DNA of 64,000 bases, from positions 388,811 to 452,810 of the forward strand of contig CAJNDS010001291.1 of assembly GCA_905221605.1 (NCBI GenBank), written 5' to 3'. The position numbers and the translations under genes are program-made. Within the stretch, counting starts at the first letter, position 1. Each line of letters starts with the position of its first letter. Below the pieces are notes generated by a model. That model saw nothing but the letters and a program-made list of their open reading frames with translations. It ran no database searches and was not told the origin of the DNA. Positions 56,228 to 64,000 of the stretch are shown here, in pieces. This DNA comes from Symbiodinium natans. Lineage: Eukaryota > Sar > Dinophyceae > Suessiales > Symbiodiniaceae.

Positions 56228-57090
56228 CAGAAGTGTCTTCAACCATGAAACCCGAACCTCCAAGCACATCAGAGGAAGTCGGCGGTGCACAGCATAGCCA
56301 GCGCGAAGAAGGCGGCCGGTAAGCTGAGCCTCGGCGAGCACTCATTTCGAGGGCTCAGGACAGAAGAGCAGAATGCCGATCCTCAGTCCGAAGCCTTGAC
56401 GAAAACAACAAAACGAAAAACATGTAAGAAGATGTAACAAGGAAAAAAAGAAATGCTAAGGAAACGGCCAGCCTGGCTCCATTCGCCAATCCCCCAGATC
56501 CCCCAGAGATCTTTCGAGGAGCAAGGCCAGGGCCAATGAGATCCCGAGCCGGCTCTGGCCGCTGCTGGACGTGACGGGTGCCCGGCGCTGGGCCGATGTC
56601 CGCTATGTTTTGAGCCAGAGCTGCACTTTTGATTCTCCATGCATGCAGGTGCTAAACCACGGAAGGTTTATAAGACATCTTTTGAATCTCTTGTCAAACG
56701 GGCACCCAGCCGCAGTGCATTCGCCGTCTTCACAGTCTATATCCGACATGCATGTGTCACACAGACAGACACAGACTGGCAGACTCTCTTCGTTCTCCTC
56801 TGCCCTGACTCGATCCTTTAAATGTCAACCCTCACATGGTTCGGACGGTTTGTGAGAGCACTTGGCATACCCTGCCTCAACCGACGTCTGCATTCGGAGT
56901 GTTGGTGAATGCCAACCGGAAGATGCGAGCTTCCGATCCCTTGGTAAGACTAGGACATGTGTGATCCATTCCTAATCCTTTTGGCACCCCAGGAACGACA
57001 GGCTGCTGACGAGTGCACCACCCCAACCTCTCGCCTCAGACGCAGCGGGCCACTTGCTGGAGCAGGCTCCTCCGAAAGCGCTGTCCATTG
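56228..57090 (+). CDS. Linker exons between PH and DUF547 parts
   Basis: 56228-56318 follows GTTCCAG, reads EVSSTMKPEPPSTSEEVGGA then QHSQREEGG and ends at GTAAGC. 56992-57089 follows CACCCCAG; its frame is uncertain (ERQAADECTTPTSRLRRSG or NDRLLTSAPPQPLASDAAG). A stretch after CATGCAG at about 56650 is also readable in two frames. Composition is polar and low in order, as in an inter-domain linker. Confidence 0.4.
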
Positions 57091-57564
57091 GTTCGCCATT
57101 TTTCACGTACGCAAAGTCAATTTTTCTCCACATGCATGCACGTAATGTACGTATGCGCGAAGCACCAAGCTTGCAATAGTTTTCGCCGCCAGCATACCCT
57201 AGACCTAGACAATCCTAGACACACTGAGCAATGTTTCGGGGATAGTGTGGTGGGGCCCGAGTTGACGTCCAAGGGCTCGCGAGCAAGGACCGGTTCCAAA
57301 CCTCTTCTTCTTCTGCTGCTGTATAGCACCTCTTTAACGCGGAGTTTGTTTTGGTCTCCATTGGGAGTTTGAAGTGTGGAGGGCACGAGAAACGATGATT
57401 GAGTTTTCAAATGTTTGGTTAATGCGGTTGCTTTCCACGTTGTCCACGTTGGTTGCCTTGGTGAGACTTGTCATCCGAACCCAGGCGAATCATGAGTGGG
57501 AAGTACGTTAAACCAAAGAGTGTGAGATGCGCTGCAATTACGGTTTTGTTTTTCCACCGTTCAG

Positions 57565-58608
57565 GCCCTGGCTTTGGGGACGGAGCCCTCGCAACAAAGC
57601 CTGACAACCTACCTGGACAGCACCTGCATGCTGAAGACCGTGAGGTTTACCCTCTGGAGCCCTGGCTTGTGGGGGAGACTCGCGGCAATCGCAAGTATGA
57701 TTCAGAGCAGCGGGGATGTAAATAGCCTTGTACACAGGTCATCATTTCTCAGAGTCAGATGCTTGGGAACAACTGAAGCGTACAAATGAGGAGCCAGTCG
57801 GAGTTGAAGGCTTTCTGGCTCAACGTCTACCACTGCCTCCTGCTACACGGCCTGCTGGTCCTCCCTGCCCCTGACACCCAGGCATGGGGCAATGGGGCGT
57901 GAGGATGAGGGATTCAGTCGGTTTTTGAGGCTCGGGTGACAGTGCCCCAGGCTCACAGCAGACCCAGGCGCAAAAGTCTTGGCTTGGCTTTCTGCACTGG
58001 GGCCAAAGGAGAGAACGCGCCAATCAAGAAACGAAGTTGGCAACATTGTGGCGCTTATTCGGACTTGGAGAGGTTCTAGCGCGGAGCCCTGTGCCTCCAC
58101 GATGTCCAGCTGCAACGTTTAAGTTCGCTCAATCTGAAGGAGAAGTGGACAGCCTTCCGGCAGCGCGCCAGCTACCTGGTTGGCCTGAGACCGGCGGCCC
58201 AGCCAAATGGGGCATGAGTCCAGGTTTGGAGTCTTATGTGGGGCCTCGCTCTCACTTGAAGGTTTGCGTTTGATGGTTGAGAAGCAGGGTTATCTTGTTC
58301 AATCGGGTGGGGGGGGGGGGGAGGGGAGGGGAGAAGCCGATGAGGTGAGCCTGGCTGATATTGAGGCGGAGATCTTCCGGCTGCCGAAAGATGCTTGAAG
58401 ATGTCAGAAGGTGTGGTGAGTGTGGTGGTAGCACGCTCCCAATCGCTCCCATATTTTGTGCATGTTCTATTTGAGAAAGGGGCGGGGGAGAGAGGGAGAG
58501 ACGACCGGAACTGCGCAGGAAGGAAGGAAGACGACCACAAGGTTTGTTTTGCTTCTACAGAAGCAGCCAGAACGCGCTCTTCATGTGCATGCAGGGTCCA
58601 AGAACTCC
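57565..58608 (+). CDS. DUF547 domain exons
   Basis: 57565-57639 (SLTTYLDSTCMLKT, donor GTGAGG), the 32-nt exon 57706-57737 (SSGDVNSLVH), 57791-57857 (SQSELKAFWLNVYHCLLLHG, donor GTCCTC), an exon ending at 58047 (NEVGNI, donor GTGGCG), 58345-58392 (VSLADIEAEIFRLPKD, GC donor or GA three bases earlier) and 58561-58608 (KQPERALHVHAGSKNS, donor GTCATC). Phases agree at every junction checked. The order L-x2-V-N-x-L, E-L-x-A-F-W-L-N-V-Y-x2-L-x2-H, Y/N-x-V-G-x-I-x-S-L-x-D-I-E and R-x-L-H-x-H-A-G-S-K-x-S matches the DUF547 family, a domain of unknown biochemical role found with DEP, glutaredoxin or PH domains in plants and protists. An exon between 57857 and the EVGNI piece is unresolved. With the PH exon at 55811 it is probably one PH-DUF547 protein. 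Confidence 0.8.
58306..58340. repeat. G-run and GGGGA tract
   Basis: About 15 G followed by AGGGGAGGGGAG, directly before the acceptor of exon 58345. The normal pyrimidine tract is absent there. Confidence 0.8.
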
Positions 58609-59465
58609 GTCATCCATCGAATCTTGTCTCATCCGCGTCCTCACGTCCTCATCTGTCCACTTGCCTTCCTTTATCAGACGCTGTTTGTCGGCCTCTTGCT
58701 TTGCATACCTGAACCTCGTTGGCTTCTGTGCAGTACAAAAAATGCTGCAAACATCGGCCTTTGGCACACAAAACTGCTGCAGAGAGTCCTGAGAGGTCCT
58801 GAGCGAGTTGCAAACAATGAACGCGAAGAAGCTTGCTGGGGTGCTGGGTGCAAGTCTCGTTCTGGCTCTACTCTACAGTAGCATTTTCGCATGGCATGGG
58901 CGAGAGTTTTCTGCTCGAAGAACGATGATGCAGTGGCAGAAACTCACCCCTTGTCATGGAAACTGCAACGTCCCCAAACCTGTGTCGCTATTCCAGAAAT
59001 ATTCCTGATTGGGGACAACCATCACTGGGGCTCTTTTTGCAGTGATTGCCCGTCTCCTCCTGTACTCTCGCATGTTTGACGTGTTGCTTCCACGTGAGCA
59101 CAATGACAACGGATGCCCGCGAGTATCTTGCGGCCCCTTGAAGTCTTAACTATGGGTGCGGAATGTCTTGTACATGAGTACCAATAACCTGCGGTCCTTC
59201 AGAGGGACATCAGGTTGACACCGGAGCTAAGGAAAGCGTGGCTCCGCCACAGGAGGTGGGGGCGATAAACCCCGGTGGCTGCTGTGGCTTGTTCGTCGGC
59301 AAGGCAACCGTCACTGGTCCAAGCCAAGTTCTGACTTCAGCTGCTGTGGATTGAGCTATTCCGGGATGACAATGCTCCACTAGAGGTTGCAGCAAGTCGA
59401 AGGCCTTCCCTCAATCTGTTGATCAAGGTTTACAATTTACAAGGACCTTTCCCAACGCAACATGG

Positions 59466-60378
59466 TGCCATTAATTCTGTTTGAGGATAAACTATTCAAG
59501 GCCGGCTGCGTGGCACGCGGGTTCAACTATGAGCTGAGGTGAAGGCACCAGACACCATCAAACAGGCTCGGTTTGGAGGAGTTTACGGGGCTCACGGACC
59601 TCAACGGAGGTGACGTGTGGGCCTGTGTTTCTTTTGAAATACTGCAGGGGTCCGTCAAAACCCTTGCCCAAATGCTGGTTAACTCAACACAACTTGTTTT
59701 CTTCAGGTGAACGAGAGACCATGGCACTGATGCCCAGACCAACCAAGCTGTCACTCTGGGGGATGCCACAGCTCCTTCTTCCTTCCCAAGTGACCGATGC
59801 TAGGCTTCGATCTCCGAAGCCACTGTTCCACCACCGGGCAAAGAGGGGCGACCCAGGACGGAATGATCACCAGCCTGAGGAACTAACTGCGAAGGAGACC
59901 GAAAGAGAGATTAGCAGATGGTGGGCCAGACAGAATGAAAGTTTATGAAAGTCCCAACCTGAGCGAAAGACCCGGCGGCACAACCATTGGCACGTAGAAG
60001 GTCGGTAGAGAGGTTCAGGCGGCAGACAAGACCGTGCCAGTCTTCCCCCAAAGCTTGGAACGGCAGCAAGGCGTCAAACTGCGGACTTATTTGGAGCCGG
60101 AACTTTCTCTAACTGTGGATGTCACTTGGCCTCCCTACCTTTTTTTGATCAGCTTCGCTGCCCCGACTAGGCAGCTGACCCTGTTGAGCCATCTCAGAAC
60201 AGCCGCATGCTTGTGGAGTCTGGCGAGATGCTCGTCCTGATGGAACAAAGGCTTCAAGTTTAGGGTCAAAGCCTGGGTTCCAGATAAGAGCACCGGCAAA
60301 GTCGTACCGGGGATGGGACAAGAGCAACAACGAGCGCCTGCCACTTGCGCATTCTTCAGCGTGGTCGTTCTCAACAAG
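59466..60378 (+). CDS. Candidate exons of an unrecognised gene
   Basis: About 59463-59540 reads VPLILFEDKLFKAGCVARGF. About 59720-59940 is a long exon candidate (TMALMPRPTKLSLWGMPQLL, later HQPEELTAKETEREISRWWA). About 60050-60115 reads SLERQQGVKLRTYLEPELSL. 60266-60378 reads VKAWVPDKSTGKVVPGMGQE and CAFFSVVVLNK, ending at GTAGGT, and is the best of them. Strand-rich sequence; no family recognised. Confidence 0.45.
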
Positions 60379-60989
60379 GTAGGTTTGCATGAGGCTTTCT
60401 GCATTTGACTGTAACATGGCAGAAACCCTCTTTTGGTCGAGACTGTTTGTCTTGCGTCTGTTGTCTTACATTGCAAACCAGGTCCAGAGTCTCGAAGTTC
60501 TCGTTGATGGCTTTTCTGACTTGCCAGCATCCCAGTCTGCAGAGGAACACCGACACCTCTCCCGTGGACCCGGTGAATGCATGTTTGTACCTCGATGTGG
60601 CGGAAGCCTGGGAAGCTCCAAGTGACTGACAGAATTGAGAATTTGCAGAGGCTTTCAGCTCTTGAAATCTTAAGATTGCCGCATGGTTTGGAAAGATCTC
60701 GCCAGCAAGCCAGAAGCAAGCAAAACCCTTGTTTACGAGAACCTAGACCTGTGACCCCCCTTACACTTACACAGCCCTCGAAGCTCCACACAAAATGTGT
60801 CAAGCCGACCCAGGTGCGGATCCCAGGCTCGAGCTCGGATTGGCCCTGGGATCTAGCAGCTGCAGCATTCCAGTTTTCCGGGCTGCCAACCTGGACCGAC
60901 CGTGCCTCTCAGGTTTGAGGTCGAAGTGGCTTACCCAGCATTGGGGACTGCAAAGCGTTGAACAGATTTTGCATCAGTTCCCGTCCCAG

Positions 60990-61177
60990 CCTGGACTCCG
61001 ATTCAAAAAGTGGTGATGGCTGAGTTCACAGAACTGAGTCTTCAAGAGTTGGGGAGCCCCACAATTGATGAGCTGGGGAACTTGAGGAAATTCAGGGACG
61101 TCAAGCCCTACAGGAGAACATTTCACGCTCATCAGGGCTCCTGGCTTCAGGATGCGTTTGTGTCGATGTTGCGTTAG
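60990..61177 (+). CDS. Terminal or long internal exon
   Basis: After CCGTCCCAG the frame is open for 61 codons: WTPIQKVVMAEFTELSLQEL, GSPTIDELGNLRKFRDVKPY, then TFHAHQGSWLQDAFVSMLR and TAG at 61175-61177. Strong amphipathic-helix and turn pattern with codon choice like the neighbouring exons. It can be the last exon, or end four bases earlier at GTTAGC and splice on. Not recognised. Confidence 0.6.
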
Positions 61178-61276
61178 CCTGAAGCAGGCTCTCGGGCACT
61201 GATAATGATAGGGGGTCGCGTCTATGAGACATGCGTGGACAAGGCCGCTCATGTCAAGACAGGAGACGTATACAAG

Positions 61277-61528
61277 GGCTGCGGAGATATACCGTTTTGT
61301 CCAGGCCTATGAGGAAGGAGACGGTAAAGCATCACAGATGCAGATTTACTGTGCGCTGCACCCAGCATCAAGCTATACTTGTTGGCCCTTCAGCATTCTC
61401 AGAGGGCCCTGAGTCGGAAAAGCGCACCCGAAACTTGAGCTCAACGAACCTTCCCTGAGAGGATTCTCAGCTGGATGAGGCCGCACGCCTCTTCGTGCAG
61501 GCGCACGTGGAGACAGAGGCCAATGAGG
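61277..61528 (+). CDS. Two joined helical (TPR-like) exons
   Basis: 61277-61323 (AAEIYRFVQAYEEGD, donor GTAAAG) joins in phase to 61460-61528 (EDSQLDEAARLFVQAHVETE, donor GTGCCC). Two helices with A-x-x-x-Y/F spacing look like a tetratricopeptide-type hairpin; this is inference from pattern alone. Confidence 0.55.
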
Positions 61529-61799
61529 GTGCCCCTTGCCACAATTTCTGCAATACAAAACCAATGCGCTGGCCCTGAGGAAAATCTCGGTTGTCTCAGC
61601 CTGCGAGACGAAACCCTGAAGGTCCTGAACCTCAACACGGGTGAAAAGCACCAGCAATGTTGAGCCTGCCGACTTGTAAGTTTGTGGACAGCTGGGTCGA
61701 CCCTTTTCGGAAACGCATGCCAGGGTCAGATCGCGGGATGGCATTGTGAAATAGTTAGGCAGCACGATGAAGCTTCTTCCTGGGGCAAACTCCCCGCCT

Positions 61800-62064
61800 C
61801 CCCAGACAACAGCATTGACATTTCGTTTTTCGCAGCTGTGGGGCATGTCAGTCCCTCCTGTCATGCTCGTCGTCGATGAGCTTTTTAACTTTATGGGGCT
61901 TGAGGCCGTGTCCGATGCGCGCAGTGCCTGTTTATTGTTTCTGCAATCCCAGGAGCTCGGCACCGTGTCTTTGCCAGCGAAGTGCCGGGCTCTCAAGCGT
62001 CACTTCAAGGATGACAAGGATGCGCGCTCTGTGCTTCATCTTGAAGTTCAAAGTGCTGGCTGAC
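61800..62064 (+). CDS. Candidate exon, helical
   Basis: After TTTCGCAG the frame reads LWGMSVPPVMLVVDELFNFM and GLEAVSDARSACLLFLQSQE, then a basic part AKCRALKRHFKDDKDARSVL before TGA. It may be two exons with an AG|G at 61952. Confidence 0.45.
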
Positions 62065-62157
62065 TTGTGGATTGGATCAGTGATTCGTGGTGGGATGTGG
62101 TGGGACTTGTAGCGATTGTAGCGCCTACTGATGCATGCGCACAGCCTGATGTGCCAG

Positions 62158-62620
62158 GAACCTTCAACCGGAACACTCCTCCACCACCCGAACTACATCC
62201 AAACCTCCATGGAAAACAACGCAGGAGCTTCTTCACTTCTTGTGGAAGTTCCAGTCTTCGATGGCGCTTCCACTGCCGGACAAGCCGGTGCAGGCCGGAG
62301 CTGGGGACAAACCCAGCAAAGCGAGAATGTCGGGTTGAAAGTGCTTGATGGGAGCCCGGGAGCTGGGGATCTTCTACACTGCCAGTCGTGTTCTGCACCT
62401 TTTTTGGGTACAACAAGTACAACCTGCCCAGGTGAAATACAGAGCGCTGGGATGGCTCTCCTCCAGGGCCAAGGTCTCACGAGCCACCATGGAGTCAGAG
62501 ACGCCAAGGTCCCTTTCGATCGCTGAAAGCGGTGCCAGGGACGCTCACGTCGAGCTTTTAAGCAAGGGATATGGCTCAGCCATCCCCGGTGATCAGCTAG
62601 AGACGCTGAATGTTATCTCC
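62158..62620 (+). CDS. Exon 62158-62328 and following candidate
   Basis: 62158-62328 is 57 codons between GTGCCAG and GTCGGG: GTLLHHPNYIQTSMENNAGA, SSLLVEVPVFDGASTAGQAG, then SWGQTQQSEN. About 62477-62591 reads TMESETPRSLSIAESGARDA and HVELLSKGYGSAIPG before GTGATC, or, in another frame that keeps the phase, GQGLTSHHGVRDAKVPFD. Family unknown. Confidence 0.5.
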
Positions 62621-63079
62621 TTGTGATCGAGTTTCGAATTCCGCAACTCGTCAACAAGCTTCAATACCACTCACCACGCCCTCCCTGCCAATTGCCAGAG
62701 GGTGAGCCGCAATATTGTCAAGGCTGCTCGAGGTGTGAAGAAAATAGATGGTGCCGATTGCCAGCTGTGTTTCACGCCGCCCGTACGTGAATTTTCGGCT
62801 ACATCTTCGACTAGCTCTGTGTCAAAGTCGTTGGGCTTGTGACGACTTAATGTTGAGTTCCGATTGGTAGTGTGGTACACATAGAGAGCGATCTGTGGCC
62901 GAAGCTCAATAATGAAAAGTGGTAAGCCTGGAAAAACCCTCCCCCCCCCAATCCACAATTGTGAGATCTGAAGCTATCAGCCTCCCGCCGATTCTTCGGT
63001 GTCAAGCCTCATTCGTGAACCATTAAGTTCCAATGCCGAACGCCTTTTGAGCATGAAGCTTTTGCAATTCCTAGTCAGG

Positions 63080-63310
63080 AGCGCCTGCGAGGGGGGCCGG
63101 AGCTGGCGATTTTCCTGCGAGTGCAAGCAGTGGGGCCCCTGGACCCCCACGGATGCCAATCAGTTTTCATGGCAGGTTCGGGGCTCTGTGGGTATCTCGA
63201 CTCGATGGGCCCCAATGAAGCCGAGTTATACTTGCAAAGCCTGTTGAAGCATTGGTTGCTGAGTTTGGCTTTCAGACGCTGGACACCTTAACGGAACGAA
63301 GAGAGACGTG
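63080..63310 (+). CDS. Candidate terminal exons
   Basis: About 63170-63291 reads YLDSMGPNEAELYLQSLLKH before TAA. The alternative frame from 63240 reads PVEALVAEFGFQTLDTLTER before TGA. Both look coding; only one can be right. Confidence 0.35.
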
Positions 63311-64000
63311 AACGGTTCTTGTGAACAATTGTCCCTTAAGGGACTAGACCCGATATCATGGTCAGGTGGCGGCGCAACTAGGACCTGCCTTGCACCTGGG
63401 AGTATCTAAGTGTGCAAATGGACATCGTGAGCCTTCACGCTGGAGCACTTGGGGTTTCGATGGGTTTCGCTTTGCTGCGATCCTTATCGTGCATTCATCC
63501 TGCCGAAATGCATCCTACATGTTGCAAGCTTTGATTTTTCAAAGGCGTTTTTTCGAACGTGAAAGTGCCACGGCTTTTTCAGATTCTCCCTGTTTGGCTT
63601 GTCCAGGAGAAAGCCGTCACTTCATGAGCAAGTGCAAAGGCCGGATGCATTCTTGAGCCTGGTTCTGGCCTTACGACGTAAGGGCCTTGTTTCGTCCAGG
63701 ATTGTATCAGAAGTTATAGTGACAGAAGTGCATCACAGAAAACACATTCAGGTTCCAGATGCCCCCCCCCCCCCCCCCCAAACCATATCCTGCTCCGAGG
63801 CACCCGTTCTGGCGTTTTCTTTGGGTTCCTGGGTCTGGAAAACGCTTCATTTATGCAACGACAGTGGCCAAATAACGTTTGGTGTGTCCAGCCTCTTGCA
63901 ACAGCAATCGTTTAAACAGTATGCAGGATCTGGAAGACCCTGTCGGCTTCACCCTCCCCGATTCAAAATTCAGAAGGTGCTATAGGCCCATCGGCCGCCA
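63311..64000. other. Window end; C-run and weak signals
   Basis: A C homopolymer lies at 63762-63779. VAAQLGPALHLGVSKCANG after GTCAG (about 63367) may be an exon. Nothing else is supported up to the window edge. Confidence 0.3.

Overview
The window looks like nuclear DNA of a dinoflagellate, probably of the Symbiodinium kind; the genus is not resolved. Coding sequence comes in many short exons (24 to about 670 nt) in GC-moderate DNA full of GA, GT, TA and homopolymer tracts. Introns start with GT, GC or GA and end in AG, nearly always followed by G, which is the known dinoflagellate splice pattern. Every exon I can defend lies on the + strand, so the genes run head to tail. I saw no rRNA, tRNA, CRISPR array or recognisable transposase.

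Layout. (1) 1335-6665, perhaps to 6841: a gene of about eight tandem copies of a roughly 45-residue repeat (K-W-x-G-G ... D-G-x-I-Y-G-I-P ... V-L-K-I-D-P ... I-G), probably a beta-propeller-like protein, solved as 18 exons. (2) 8382-14554: exons of one or more unrecognised genes, including 11506-11569 joined to 11701-11820 and 12745-12804 joined to 12880-13026 and 13275 onward. (3) 17054-18979: scattered exons and a likely terminal exon. (4) 20372-21824: a probable membrane protein with a clear last exon. (5) 22333-32030: the best gene, an EF-hand pair, a Pro/Ala-rich linker and a series of RCC1 repeats in about 20 exons. (6) 34440-41206: a helix-rich gene of unknown role ending in a Ser-rich tail. 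(7) 42002-50366: exons of one or more unknown genes, with a firm run 45193-46146 and a C-terminal exon ending at 50366. (8) 52580-58608: a PH-domain exon and a DUF547 domain, probably one gene. (9) 59466-63300: unknown, with a long last-exon candidate ending at 61177 and helical TPR-like exons.

Exon borders in (1), (5) and part of (6)-(8) were fixed by requiring reading frame and domain consensus to continue across each junction; these junctions agree with one another in phase. Elsewhere I give single candidate exons, and the grouping into genes is tentative. The Ca2+-binding/RCC1 protein and the PH/DUF547 protein suggest signalling or membrane-regulatory roles, but nothing shows that neighbouring genes share a pathway.

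For follow-up the most interesting points are the very high share of GC donors in gene 1, intron positions that recur in successive repeat units, the EF-hand/RCC1 fusion, a three-copy dispersed GA-flanked element with a double CCCC/GGGG hairpin core, and a tight cluster of the motif TTTCCGCCAT at 54.1-55.6 kb.
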